In this document: positions 35,410 to 47,338 of the stretch, piece after piece
Numbering within the stretch: position 1 is the stretch's first letter
Layout of the letters: each line of letters starts with the position of its first letter
NCBI RefSeq assembly: GCF_019090165.1
Contig: NZ_JAHRIB010000212.1
Span: 124,001-188,000, forward strand
Source: Streptomyces sp. BV286
Lineage (GTDB): Bacteria > Actinomycetota > Actinomycetes > Streptomycetales > Streptomycetaceae
Direction of reading: 5' to 3'
Length of the DNA stretch: 64,000 bases
Notes under the pieces: generated by a model
Told to the model about the DNA's origin: nothing
What the model saw: only the letters and a program-made list of their open reading frames with translations
Databases searched by the model: none
Translations under genes and position numbers: made by a program

Positions 35410-36714
35410 TCACCCCGTGGCCGGCTCGGCAGCCACCACGGTCACCGGCCGGGTCTCCGGGAGCAACGCGAAACACCCCAGGCTGAGCAGTGCCACGCCT
35501 GTCAGATAGGCGGCCACGCCCCACGGCACCCGACCGCTCTGTTCGACGATCGCGGTCGCCACGATCGGGGTGAGCGCGCCACCGAGCACACCGCCCAGGT
35601 TGTAGCCGACCGCGGCGCCCGTGCAGCGCACCCGCGGCTCGTACAGCTCCGGCAGATACGCGGCGATCACGGCGAACATCGTCACGAACGCGATCAGCGC
35701 CACCAGGAACCCGAAGAACATCAGCAGCGGTTCACCCGTCGACAGCAGCGCGATCATGGGGAACATCCACAGTGCGGCACCCGCGCAGCCCGCCAGACAC
35801 AGTGGCCGCCGTCCGTAGCGGTCGCCCAGGACGGCCGCCACCGGAGTGAGCGCTCCCTTCACCACGACGGCCGCCATGATGCAGGCCAGCATGACGGTAC
35901 GGCTCACCCCGAGCCGCTCGGTCGCGTAGGCGAGGGACCAGGTGGTCACGGCGTAGAACAGCGCGTACCCGACCGCGAGCGCCCCTGCGGTCAGCAGCAC
36001 CAGCCTCCAGTGGCCGCGGACCACTTCGGCGAGCGGCACGCGCGCGTGCTCCCGCATCTCGAGGAACTGCGGGCTCTCGGCGAGGGAGGACCGCAACCAC
36101 AGCCCGGCGGCGGCGAGCACGCCCGCCGCCCAGAACGGCACCCGCCAGCCCCAGGACGCGAACTGCGCCTCGGAGAGCGTCGCCGACAGCGCCAGCATCA
36201 CACCGTTGGCGAGGACGAAACCCAGCGCCGGCCCGATCTGGGGGAAGCTCGACCACAGTCCACGACGGTGGGCGGGCGCGTGCTCCGCGGTCAGCAGCAC
36301 CGCCCCGCCCCATTCCCCGCCGAGCCCCAGCCCCTGCAGGAAACGCAGCACAAGGAGCAGCACAGGAGCGGCCGTACCGATGGAGTCGTACGTCGGTACG
36401 CAGCCCACCGCGACGGTCGCGGCGCCGGTCAGCAGCAAGGAGGCGACGAGCACGGGCCGCCGTCCGTGCCGATCCCCGATGTGTCCGAACAGGACCGAAC
36501 CCAGTGGTCGCGCCACGAACCCGACCGCGAACGTCCCGAAGGCCGCCAGCGTGCCCGCCACCGGCGAGAAGGTGGGGAAGAACAGCGGGCCCAGGACGAG
36601 GGCGGCCGCCGTCCCGTAGACGAAGAAGTCGTAGAACTCGATGGCCGTCCCGGCGAGCGCGGCGACGGCGAGCCGCAGCATGGAAGGGGGCTTTACGGTG
36701 CGTGCACGGTCCAT
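35410..36714 (-). CDS. MHS-family metabolite:proton symporter
   Basis: A 434-residue major-facilitator protein of the metabolite:H+ symporter family (like ShiA, KgtP, ProP). The family signature IEFYDFFVYGTAAALVLG is near residue 25, GHIGDRHGRRPVLV follows helix 2, and LRFLQGLGLGGEWGGAVLL is the classic helix-4 motif. Twelve helices are predicted. The likely substrate is a carboxylate, betaine or shikimate-like compound, not resolvable here. ATG 36714 is about 60 bases upstream of, and in the same direction as, the LD-carboxypeptidase gene end, but I see no functional link. Confidence 0.92.
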   Translation of the reverse strand: MDRARTVKPPSMLRLAVAALAGTAIEFYDFFVYGTAAALVLGPLFFPTFSPVAGTLAAFGTFAVGFVARPLGSVLFGHIGDRHGRRPVLVASLLLTGAATVAVGCVPTYDSIGTAAPVLLLVLRFLQGLGLGGEWGGAVLLTAEHAPAHRRGLWSSFPQIGPALGFVLANGVMLALSATLSEAQFASWGWRVPFWAAGVLAAAGLWLRSSLAESPQFLEMREHARVPLAEVVRGHWRLVLLTAGALAVGYALFYAVTTWSLAYATERLGVSRTVMLACIMAAVVVKGALTPVAAVLGDRYGRRPLCLAGCAGAALWMFPMIALLSTGEPLLMFFGFLVALIAFVTMFAVIAAYLPELYEPRVRCTGAAVGYNLGGVLGGALTPIVATAIVEQSGRVPWGVAAYLTGVALLSLGCFALLPETRPVTVVAAEPATG

Positions 36715-36774
36715 GCCGCGTCAACCACCCACGGTGACGATGGGTTACGGGGGCGCGCGGAGGCCCGGCCGGTG

Positions 36775-37821
36775 TCAGTACGTCACCGTGATGCGCCGGG
36801 CAGGACCGTCGACCCGGATCACCCCGCCGTAGGGGATGACGATCTGCGGATCCGTGTGGCCGAGGTCCACATCGAAGACGACCATGGCGTCGGGGGCGTA
36901 CGCCCGCATCGCGCGCTGTACGGCCGCACGCTGGTCGGCGGCGTAACGGGCGCCCCGCTCAGGGCTGTTGGGATGTTCGAACGACCAGGTCTTCGCGCGG
37001 CCCATCAGCAGCGCGGAGAAACGCTGGAGCAGACCGCGCTCTCCCATGCCCCGCAGGACGCGGAACACCCCCTCGTCGCTCGGCAGTTCTTCCGAGGTCT
37101 CCAGGAAGAGCACGCCTCCGTCGTGGACGGCGGGGTCGCCCGGGATCTCCCGGTCGGCCATCAGCAGACAGCCGACGGTCTCCAGACAGCCGCCCCAGCT
37201 GCGGCCCTCCACCACACGGTCGGGGTTGACCCAGGTCCACCCGGTGCCGGGCCGGGTCACCGGTTCGGACTCGAAGGTCGCGGGGTCGGCCCAGTCGCGG
37301 TCGACGTCACGCCAGTTCGCCGCGGGCCGCAACTCGTACGAGCCCGAGGTGAAGAGTGCGGCCCGGGCGGACTCGGCGGTCAGGGGATGCATGGCGACGG
37401 GGCGGCCGAACTCGGTCATCACACTCGCGCCGTGGTAGCCGACGATCCCGCAGTTCGCCAGGAAGGCGAGCAGGTTGGTGTTGTCGCTGAAGCCGAAGAA
37501 CGGCTTGGGATTGGCACGGACGAGCTCCCGGTCCAGCAGTGGCAGCACGGTGATCTGATCGTCGCCGCCGATCGAAGCCAGGACCGCCTTGATGTCCGGG
37601 TCGGCGAACGCGGCATGGATGTCGGCGGCGCGCTCCCGCGGTGTCGAGTCCATCTTCCGGGTCGCCGGATACTCGACCGGTTCGAGGCCGAACTCCGTGC
37701 GCAGCCGCGAGAGGCCCAACTCGAAGGGAAGCGGCAGGATCGCCGGCAGGGCGGCCGCCGGGGAGATCACGGCCACCCGGTCGCCGGGCACGGGCTTGGG
37801 CGGGTACGCGGGTGTCGTCAT
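36775..37821 (-). CDS. Peptidase S66 family LD-carboxypeptidase (MccF-like)
   Basis: A 348-residue serine peptidase of family S66. The nucleophile Ser is in FFGFSDNTNLLAFL near residue 113, with the oxyanion-hole segment SIGGDDQITVLP before it; the Glu and His of the catalytic triad fit FLETSEELPSDEG and DLGHTDPQIVIPYG near the end. The family trims the L,D-peptide bond of recycled murein tetrapeptides or, as MccF, inactivates microcin C-like aminoacyl-adenylates. No signal peptide is present, so it is cytoplasmic and suited to either role. ATG 37821 is chosen; an in-frame ATG four codons upstream is possible. Confidence 0.88.
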   Translation of the reverse strand: MTTPAYPPKPVPGDRVAVISPAAALPAILPLPFELGLSRLRTEFGLEPVEYPATRKMDSTPRERAADIHAAFADPDIKAVLASIGGDDQITVLPLLDRELVRANPKPFFGFSDNTNLLAFLANCGIVGYHGASVMTEFGRPVAMHPLTAESARAALFTSGSYELRPAANWRDVDRDWADPATFESEPVTRPGTGWTWVNPDRVVEGRSWGGCLETVGCLLMADREIPGDPAVHDGGVLFLETSEELPSDEGVFRVLRGMGERGLLQRFSALLMGRAKTWSFEHPNSPERGARYAADQRAAVQRAMRAYAPDAMVVFDVDLGHTDPQIVIPYGGVIRVDGPARRITVTY

Positions 37822-37924
37822 GCCCGGCACCATAGGGACCGACCCGGTGTCGGCGCACCGTGATAAACCGGGTCGGAGCAGCGGTCCTGAACGGGCCGCA
37901 TCACCCGAGCGGACCGGAGGAACC

Positions 37925-38398
37925 GTGCCCCGCACCCTCGCCAACGCCCCGATCATGATTCTCAACGGCCCCAATCTGAACCTCCTGGGGCAGCGGCAGC
38001 CGGAGATCTACGGCTCCGACACCCTCGCCGACGTCGAGGCGATGTGCGCCAAGGCGGCGGCCGCGCACGGCGGCACGGTGGACTTCAGGCAGTCCAACCA
38101 CGAGGGCGAACTGGTCGACTGGATCCACGAGGCACGCCTCGGCCACTGCGGGATCGTGATCAACCCGGGCGCGTACTCGCACACCTCCGTCGCGATCCTG
38201 GACGCGCTCAACACCTGTGACGGCCTGCCCGTGCTGGAGGTCCACATCTCCAACATCCACCAGCGCGAGGCGTTCCGGCACCACTCGTACGTCTCCGTCC
38301 GCGCCGACGGTGTCATCGCCGGCTGCGGTGTGCAGGGGTACGTGTTCGGTGTGGAGCGGGTCGCGGCGATGGCGGGGACGGGGCGGACGGCGACCTGA
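37925..38398 (+). CDS. aroQ: Type II 3-dehydroquinate dehydratase
   Basis: A 157-residue dodecameric-type dehydroquinase for step three of the shikimate pathway. Catalytic residues are visible: the Arg and Tyr region ILNGPNLNLLGQRQPEIYG, the Asn-His of INPGAYSHTSVAILDAL, and the HISNIHQREAFRHHSYVS segment. GTG 37925 follows GGAGG by four bases. It is divergent from the LD-carboxypeptidase. It has no other aro gene beside it here, so it is probably the housekeeping or a second dehydroquinase acting alone. Confidence 0.95.
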   Translation: MPRTLANAPIMILNGPNLNLLGQRQPEIYGSDTLADVEAMCAKAAAAHGGTVDFRQSNHEGELVDWIHEARLGHCGIVINPGAYSHTSVAILDALNTCDGLPVLEVHISNIHQREAFRHHSYVSVRADGVIAGCGVQGYVFGVERVAAMAGTGRTAT

Positions 38399-38787
38399 GC
38401 GCCGCGGCAGGCGGGGCGGTCGGCCACGGACGGAACCGACGGGCCGGGCGGGCGCGGGAAGGACCGGACACGGCGCCCGGGGCGGTGGCCGCCGGACGTC
38501 GGCCACCGCTGCCAGGGCGGGGCCGCCGGCCGAAGGGCGGGGATCGTAAGGCCGGCGGCCCGTCCGCGCAGGAGCCGTCATCCTGTGCGGGACTGCCCTC
38601 AGTGGACCGCGCGCCCGCACGCGCGGGGAGCGCGCGCAGGGCACCAGCGCGTGTGCTCGGTTCACACGGGGCGCGCGACGGCGCGCGTGATGACCGACCC
38701 CGCATCCGGCATCATGCGCTTCACCGACTCCCGCGCGGCATCAGGATGTTCAGCTCCTCGCGGGCGGCACGGACGGCACGTGCGGAC
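38399..38787. other. Intergenic region after aroQ with two strong hairpins
   Basis: Nearly 390 bases without a believable gene. CGGTGGCCG (38483-38491) pairs with CGGCCACCG (38500-38508), and GGGCCGCCGGCC (38520-38531) with GGCCGGCGGCCC (38550-38561); these probably terminate aroQ transcription. The rest is a CG-alternating stretch (38600-38690) with CGCGCGC runs. The open frames crossing it look like shadows. Confidence 0.55.
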
Positions 38788-39444
38788 TCACCAGCCCCGG
38801 GCGTGCCACTCCGGCAGGTGAGGCCGCTCCGCGCCCAGCGTCGTGTCGCCGCCGTGTCCCGGGTAGACCCAGGTCTCGTCCGGGAGCGTGCCGAAGATCT
38901 TCGTCTCGACATCGCGCATCAGACTGGCGAACGCCTCCGGATCCTTACGTGTGTTGCCCACACCGCCCGGGAACAGACAGTCACCCGTGAACACATGAGG
39001 ATGACCGTGCGGGTCGTCGTAGACCAGCGCGATCGACCCGGGGGTGTGGCCCACCAGATGACGTGCCGTCAGCTCCACGTGCCCCACGCGGATCGTGTCG
39101 CCGTCCTGGAGCGGGACGTCCGTCGGTACGGGGATGCCCTCGGTGTCGTCCCGTCCCGCGTACGTGCGCGCGCCCGTGGCCGCCACGACCTCCGCGAGCG
39201 CCTGCCAGTGGTCGCCGTGCTGATGCGTGGTCACCACGGACGCGATGCCGTCGTCGCCGATCAGTGTGAGCAGCGTCCTGGCGTCGTTGGCCGCGTCGAT
39301 CAGCAGCTGTTCGTCCGTGGCCCGGCAGCGCAGCACATAGGCGTTGTTGTCCATCGGGCCGACCGCGACCTTGGAGATCATCAGGTCCCGCAGCTCGTGC
39401 ACATCCGCAGGGCCGCCGACCTTCACCGCTCCGCTGTACGTCAT
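38788..39444 (-). CDS. Metallo-beta-lactamase fold hydrolase
   Basis: A 218-residue MBL-fold enzyme with both zinc sites: THQHGDHWQALAE near residue 74, HLVGHTPGS near 132, FTGDCLFPGG near 153 and the final His in YPGHGGDTTLG. It is close to glyoxalase-II-like and persulfide-dioxygenase-like hydrolases, which split thioesters or thiol adducts. Since mycothiol replaces glutathione in actinomycetes, a mycothiol thioester is a reasonable substrate. The adjacent gene, 10 bases upstream on the same strand, is a mycothiol-dependent isomerase-like protein, which supports a shared thiol-detoxification role. Confidence 0.88.
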   Translation of the reverse strand: MTYSGAVKVGGPADVHELRDLMISKVAVGPMDNNAYVLRCRATDEQLLIDAANDARTLLTLIGDDGIASVVTTHQHGDHWQALAEVVAATGARTYAGRDDTEGIPVPTDVPLQDGDTIRVGHVELTARHLVGHTPGSIALVYDDPHGHPHVFTGDCLFPGGVGNTRKDPEAFASLMRDVETKIFGTLPDETWVYPGHGGDTTLGAERPHLPEWHARGW

Positions 39445-39454
39445 ACCGCTCAGC

Positions 39455-40144
39455 CTATAGCGGAGGCAGAACCGGCAACGGTCCGCCGTCGACGAGCAGA
39501 GCGGCCCCGTCGCGGCGTCCCGCGAGCCAGCCGAGCAGGGCGGGTGCGGGACCGGTCACGGTGATTTCGGTGCCGCCTCCGGAGTCACGTCCCGTGCTCC
39601 ACGCGCGCGTGCCGTCCGTGACGCGCGTGGAGGGCACCCCGGGATGCCCGGCGAAACGGTCCGTGAGGAAGGCCACCTCCCGCTGGACGAAGTCCTCCGG
39701 CAGGTCCTCCAGCTCGTACCCGATTCCCAGGTCCACCCGGTGCAGCTCGATCTCGATCCACCGGCGGAACGGCACCCGGGCCGCCGAGTCGGTGACCCCG
39801 TTGCGCAGTTCCACGGTGCGTGACCAGTCGGCGGGCACGGAACCGGCCTCCTGGAAGCGGGCGGCGCTGTCGCGCAGGTCGGCGAGCTGTGTCTCCAGGG
39901 GGCGCGGGGCGTCCCGCTCGATGTCGGCGTCCCGGGCCTCACCGGAGGCGTACATCGGCCGCCCCTCCAGGACGTTCAGGAGCGCGTCCGCGTTGCGGGC
40001 GAGGTGGGCCAGGACGTGGCCGCGGCTCCAGCCGGGGAGCCGTGACGGTTGCGTCACGGCGGCGTTGTCCAACGTGGCGACTGCGGTGAGCAGCCGATCG
40101 GTCGCGTCACGTACAGACGCCAGGTCGCGCACATGATCGTTCAT
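39455..40144 (-). CDS. Maleylpyruvate isomerase (DinB-like) family mycothiol-dependent enzyme
   Basis: A 229-residue DinB-fold protein with the MDMPI N-terminal domain (DATDRLLTAVATLDNAA, SRLPGWSRGHVLAHLARNAD) carrying the metal-binding His and Asp, and a C-terminal SCP2-like segment ending VDGGPLPVLPPL. In this family a mycothiol thiolate is activated for isomerisation or conjugation; the natural substrate is not evident. ATG 40144 gives the standard start. It is separated by 10 bases from the MBL hydrolase downstream, so they are co-transcribed. It is divergent from uvrA. Confidence 0.88.
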   Translation of the reverse strand: MNDHVRDLASVRDATDRLLTAVATLDNAAVTQPSRLPGWSRGHVLAHLARNADALLNVLEGRPMYASGEARDADIERDAPRPLETQLADLRDSAARFQEAGSVPADWSRTVELRNGVTDSAARVPFRRWIEIELHRVDLGIGYELEDLPEDFVQREVAFLTDRFAGHPGVPSTRVTDGTRAWSTGRDSGGGTEITVTGPAPALLGWLAGRRDGAALLVDGGPLPVLPPL

Positions 40145-40367
40145 GCGCCCGACGATAGCTCCGCCACACGATCGGGTGAAGGTGGTGGACGACCTCCGTG
40201 AATCGAATGCACGTGCTATAAGGTCGGGGGCAGCGCCGGGCATTCCTGGAGGCCCGGAATTGTTGGGCAAGAGGCGAACCAGACCGGCGCTGTCAGTGGC
40301 TCCCCCTAGTCTGAGAAGGACGGGGGCCTCGCCCCTGTCACTTCTCTCTAGAAAGGTGCGGACCGGC

Positions 40368-43481
<3,114 letters not shown>

Positions 43482-43517
43482 GACAGGCCCGAACGCCTCG
43501 GGAGAGTGTCACCGCAA

Positions 43518-43558
43518 CGCGCCGTGCCCCACGGGAACTCCCCGTGGGGCACGGCGCG
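43518..43558 (+). terminator. Strong 18-bp terminator hairpin after uvrA
   Basis: Arms 43518-43535 and 43541-43558 are perfectly complementary (CGCGCCGTGCCCCACGGG) with a five-base loop. It lies 36 bases past the uvrA stop. Confidence 0.82.
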
Positions 43559-43572
43559 TCGCGCGTTGTTCG

Positions 43573-43607
43573 GCGGGCAGGCCCCCCTCGTTCGCTTGCC
43601 TGCCCGC
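43573..43607 (-). terminator. Hairpin terminating the sugar-kinase transcript
   Basis: GCGGGCAGGC (43573-43582) pairs with GCCTGCCCGC (43598-43607) around 15 bases. It lies about 40 bases beyond the stop of the kinase gene that ends at 43648, next to the uvrA terminator. Confidence 0.6.
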
Positions 43608-43647
43608 GGTCCTGCCGCATGGCTGCGAGCGAACCGCACTCCAGTCC

Positions 43648-44559
43648 TCAGAACGCGTCCACCTCATGGGCGTACGGCGGTTCCGCGCCCGCCCGGGAGC
43701 AGGTGACCGCCGCGGCTCGCGCGGCGAACCGCAGCAACTCGCCCCAGCCGTCGGCCCCCAGGCCGGTCGGACCCGCCCCGGACAGTGCGTCGCGGGCGGC
43801 GAGACCGTGCAGCAGCGCCGCGTTCACCGTGTCGCCCGCGCCGATGGTGTCCACCACGTCGACCCGCTCACCCGGCACGGAGTACTCCCCGCCGTCAGGG
43901 GTGAAGGCGGTCAGTCCGTCGCCGCCCCGCGTGACCACCACGGCCGAGGGCCCCGCGGCCAGCCACTCGCGCGGAGTACCGCCCAGCCACCGGGCGTCCT
44001 CCTCGGACAGCTTGAGCAGCGACACCGACGGCAGCCAGCTCTTGAACCGGGCCCGGTAGGCGTCCGGGTCGGGAATGAGCCCCGCGCGGATGTTCGGATC
44101 GAGCGCGGTGAACACTCCCTGCGCGGACGCGCTCCGCATCAGCTTCTCGTACGCGCTCGCGCCCGGCTCCAGGACGAGCGAGCAGGTACCGAAGGACACC
44201 GCCCGCGTCCCGCCCGGGAGCTGCGAGGGCGTTGAGAACAACCGGTCCGCGGTCCCTTCGACGTAGAAGGAGTAGCCGGCCGAGCCGTCCGCGGCGATGG
44301 AAGCGACGGCGAGGGTCGTCGGCTCGGCGCCCCGCTGCACCGATGACACGTCGACACCCGCCTCGCGCAGCCCGCCGACCAGAGCCTCGCCGAAGGCGTC
44401 GTCCGAGACCCGGGAGCAGAAGGCCGTGGGGGAGCCGAGCCGGCCCAGCGCCACCGCCGTGTTGTACGGACCGCCGCCGCGGCGCGGGGCGAGCCCGGCG
44501 AGCGCGCCCCTCTCCATGGGCACCAGGTCGATCAGGGCCTCACCGGCGACGACGATCAC
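43648..44559 (-). CDS. PfkB-family carbohydrate kinase (fructokinase-like)
   Basis: A 303-residue ribokinase-family enzyme. The N-terminal VVAGEALIDLVP and GGGPYNTAVALGRLG and the C-terminal VVDTIGAGDTVNAALLHG, with the catalytic Asp, are intact. The GEALIDLV/GGGPYN pattern is most like fructokinases and 2-keto-3-deoxygluconate kinases. Its GTG overlaps the stop of the LacI regulator by four bases, so the kinase is translated with its own regulator, and the sugar that induces LacI is probably its substrate. No sugar transporter is adjacent, so uptake must come from elsewhere. Confidence 0.85.
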   Translation of the reverse strand: MIVVAGEALIDLVPMERGALAGLAPRRGGGPYNTAVALGRLGSPTAFCSRVSDDAFGEALVGGLREAGVDVSSVQRGAEPTTLAVASIAADGSAGYSFYVEGTADRLFSTPSQLPGGTRAVSFGTCSLVLEPGASAYEKLMRSASAQGVFTALDPNIRAGLIPDPDAYRARFKSWLPSVSLLKLSEEDARWLGGTPREWLAAGPSAVVVTRGGDGLTAFTPDGGEYSVPGERVDVVDTIGAGDTVNAALLHGLAARDALSGAGPTGLGADGWGELLRFAARAAAVTCSRAGAEPPYAHEVDAF

Positions 44560-45587
44560 GAGTCGGATCCTTTCTCGGGGCAGCCGCACGAGGTGCGGTG
44601 GACGAAGGCGGAGGGCAGCCGGACCGTACGGGCCGCACGACCGGGCGAGCCCAGCCGCTCCAGCAGCAGCCGCACGGCCCGGGCCCCGATCTCCTTGCTC
44701 GGCTGGGAGATCGCGGTGAGCCGGGGCGAGAAGAGGTCCGCCCAGGAGAAGTCGTCGAAGCAGCACAGGGCCAGGTCGCCGGGCACGGACAGGCCCCGCT
44801 CGCGCACGGCACGCAGGGCACCGATGGTCATCGCGTTGTTGGCGGTGACGAGTGCCGTCGGCGGCGCCGGAAGGGACAGCAGCGCCTCGGTCGCCCGCTC
44901 CGCCCCCGCCGCCTCGGAGCTGCCGGGGACCACGAGCCGCTCGTCGTACGCGAGTCCCGCGTAGGCCAGGCCGCGCCGGTAGCCGGTGATCCGCTCGGTC
45001 GTCGTACTGAGCCCCGGGAGTCCCGCGACCAGACCGATCCTCCTGTGGCCCAGCTCGGCGAGGTGGGTGACCAGGAGGGAGACGGGCTCGGCGTTCTCCG
45101 CGCACACCTGGTCGAACGCGAAGCCGGGCGCCCTGGTCTCGTCGACCAGTCTGTCCAGGAACACCGTCGGTACGTCGTGCCGCGCGAGGTAGTCGACCAG
45201 TCCCTGCGGATCCGCCGAGGGCGCGACGATCATCCCGTCCACGCGTCGTTCGTGCAGCAGCTGGACCACCTTGCGCTCATGGGCCGGATCATCGTGCGGA
45301 TCCGCGATCAGCAGGCCGTAGCCGTGCTCCAGCGCGCCGGCCTCCACGCCTTGGAGGATCTCCGTGAAGTAGGGGTTGCTGATCGCCGACACCGCGAGCC
45401 CGATGGACCGCGTCCGTGCGGTGACCAGGGATCTGGCCAGGCTGTTCGGGGTGTAGCCGAGAGCGTCGATGGCGTCGAGAACGGCTTGGCGGGTGTGCGG
45501 AAGCACCGGGCGCGTGGCGTTGAGCACGTGGGAGACCGTCGCGACGGAAACGCCCGCGTGCCGGGCCACGTCGGCCATCGTCGCCAA
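44556..45587 (-). CDS. LacI-family transcriptional regulator
   Basis: A 343-residue regulator. The N-terminal helix-turn-helix is MADVARHAGVSVATVSHVLN with the hinge helix YTPNSLARSLVTARTRSIG, followed by a periplasmic-binding-protein-like effector domain. The tail RTSCGCPEKGSDS is unusual in holding two close cysteines. TTG 45587 is five bases behind AGGAGG and is the better start; ATG 45578 is 14 bases away. A 32-bp palindrome 55 bases upstream is the probable autoregulatory operator. It forms an operon with the downstream sugar kinase. Confidence 0.92.
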   Translation of the reverse strand: MATMADVARHAGVSVATVSHVLNATRPVLPHTRQAVLDAIDALGYTPNSLARSLVTARTRSIGLAVSAISNPYFTEILQGVEAGALEHGYGLLIADPHDDPAHERKVVQLLHERRVDGMIVAPSADPQGLVDYLARHDVPTVFLDRLVDETRAPGFAFDQVCAENAEPVSLLVTHLAELGHRRIGLVAGLPGLSTTTERITGYRRGLAYAGLAYDERLVVPGSSEAAGAERATEALLSLPAPPTALVTANNAMTIGALRAVRERGLSVPGDLALCCFDDFSWADLFSPRLTAISQPSKEIGARAVRLLLERLGSPGRAARTVRLPSAFVHRTSCGCPEKGSDS

Positions 45588-45641
45588 GGGTGCCTCCTGG
45601 GATGCGGCTGCTCGCCCCGCGAAAGTACCCCATGCGAAAGG

Positions 45642-45673
45642 TGACGTAAACGCTTACGTAAGCGTTTACGTCA
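45642..45673. promoter_or_regulatory. 32-bp perfect palindrome, LacI operator
   Basis: TGACGTAAACGCTTAC (45642-45657) is followed at once by its exact reverse complement (45658-45673). It contains two overlapping LacI-type half-site pairs of GTAAACGCTTAC type. It sits just upstream of the lacI-kinase operon. It probably binds one or two dimers of the LacI regulator; CcpA/GntR-type alternatives are less likely given the adjacent gene. Confidence 0.8.
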
Positions 45674-45798
45674 GCTGATGGTTGATGGATGGATGGCTGG
45701 GGGTCGGTCGGCCGTCGGCAGTCCGCCGCCCTACGGGCGGTGGCGCACCCCCTCACGTCATGTCCCTGCGGATCGGCCCTGCGGATCGGCCCTGCGAC

Positions 45799-46746
45799 TC
45801 ACTCCCAGTCCCACGCGATCCCCACGATCCCCGACCGCACCCGCTGCTCCACCATGTGGACCGACCGGTGGTGGCCGCTCAGCGGCAGCTCCTGGCGGCC
45901 GCTGCGTGGCGCCGCCGCCGAATGCTGGGCGAACCGGTGGCAGCGCACGGGCAGCGTCTCCTCGGCGAACCGCACTTCGAGGGCGTACTGCCCGCCGGAG
46001 AAGCCGAACCCCCGGACGTACTCGCCGGACGCGCCCGCCGTGCCGTCCTCCACGCCGTAGCGGAACAGGAAGGTGTCGCCCGCCCGCAGGCGCGTGTCGA
46101 AGAGCAGCTCGGCCACGAGGACGCCGGTCTCGTGGTGCCGGAGCACGCGGCCGGTGCGGCAGTTCTCCAGGGCGTGCACACTCATGTGCTCCGGGACGCA
46201 GCCGGGGTCGCCGTGGTGGACGGCCACATAGCGGTCGACGCCGTCACTGTGGGCCCGCACGATGTGCTGGGAGTCGCGCCCCAGCAGCTCGCGGCGGGTG
46301 CCGATCCGTACCCGCTCGTGGTGGCCGAGGCCGAGGAGTCCGCCGTCGAACGGTGAGTCGAGTTCGGCCAGCAGCTTCTCCAGGACTCCGGAGGCCTCGA
46401 CCAGCGAGCGGTACGAGCGGGCCGCCGGCCGTTGTACGCCGGAGTGGTCGTCCGCCTTCGAGAGCAGCCGGATCAGCGACTCGTCGGGCAGCTGGAGTAT
46501 CTCCTCCAGGGCGCGCACGGCGCGCAGTGACTCGGCGCGCTGCGGGCGCCGGGCGCCCTGCTGCCAGTAACTGAGACTCGTCACGCCGACCTTGACCCCG
46601 TACCGCGTCAGATGGTGCTGCACGCGCTGCAGCGGCAGTCCACGGGCGGTGATCGCGGCGCGCAGCGCGACATGGAAGGGGCCGCCCCGCAGGGCCGTCT
46701 CCAGTTCCGCCGCGGCGACGTCCGCGTGCTGTGTGCCGTGCCGCAT
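45799..46746 (-). CDS. Putative helix-turn-helix regulator (XRE-like)
   Basis: A 315-residue protein with an N-terminal XRE-like helix-turn-helix (FHVALRAAITARGLPLQ, then VGVTSLSYWQQGARRPQR, residues about 24-70). The rest (HMSVHALENCRTGRVLRHHE, TFLFRYGVEDG) looks like a beta-rich sensor domain with no family I can name. ATG 46746 follows AGAGAGG. It is convergent with nothing and stands apart; its downstream end is 125 bases from the LacI operator, where a short direct repeat of CTGCGGATCGGCCC occurs. Its targets are unknown. Confidence 0.75.
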   Translation of the reverse strand: MRHGTQHADVAAAELETALRGGPFHVALRAAITARGLPLQRVQHHLTRYGVKVGVTSLSYWQQGARRPQRAESLRAVRALEEILQLPDESLIRLLSKADDHSGVQRPAARSYRSLVEASGVLEKLLAELDSPFDGGLLGLGHHERVRIGTRRELLGRDSQHIVRAHSDGVDRYVAVHHGDPGCVPEHMSVHALENCRTGRVLRHHETGVLVAELLFDTRLRAGDTFLFRYGVEDGTAGASGEYVRGFGFSGGQYALEVRFAEETLPVRCHRFAQHSAAAPRSGRQELPLSGHHRSVHMVEQRVRSGIVGIAWDWE

Positions 46747-47338
46747 GCAGGGGCCTCTCTGTGCGAGCTCGCGAGGGCTGGTGGGGCCGTTCGCGCTGTT
46801 CGGAGGGGCCGCCCGGTCTGCGTACGGGGGATGGTCACATGCGTACGCCGTGGTTCCCGGCCCAAGTCATCCCGCATTGAAGCCTGTTGACCAGGCCCGG
46901 ACAACACCTGATGCGCAACTTCACTGTCCGGGCGCGCGGCGCGGTCCCCCGGAGTGGCGCGTCGAGGTGTCCGTTCACCGCGCCAGAAGGTCCCGGACCG
47001 CCCGCGCGGACAGCGCCGACCTGTGCAGGAAGCCGCGGGCCGGGCCGGCCGCCACCAGTTCCTGGAGATCCTTCAGGGAGCGGGTCGGGACGAGGCTCAC
47101 CGCGGGCACGGACGCGGTGAGCGTTCCCATCACGCGTGCGGAGACGGCCGGGCAGGGGCGCGACGCTCGTCGTGAGGCTGCCTCTGCCGCAGGACGCCCA
47201 GGAGGCGGGCGGCGAGGTGTTCCCCGACCGAGGACGGCCCGGAGCGTGAGTGGCGAAGATCCAGCGAGGGGGAGTCCCGTCCTCGTGACACGCGTACGCT
47301 CCGGGCTGCCTGCACGGAAGGGGGAAGAACCGTCCGGT
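46747..47338. other. Gene-poor stretch upstream of the decayed region
   Basis: About 590 bases. A minus-strand frame ending at 46975 has a plausible C-terminal segment (SLKDLQELVAAGPARGFLHR) that recalls the end of a response-regulator receiver domain, but no intact start or N-terminus exists. An inverted repeat CCCGGAGCGT (47238-47247) and ACGCTCCGGG (47296-47305) flanks 48 bases. I see no complete gene. Confidence 0.4.

Noticed and set aside
38485..39564. 359-residue plus-strand frame after aroQ
   Set aside because: Mostly antisense of the MBL gene and a CG-alternating stretch, with no family features.
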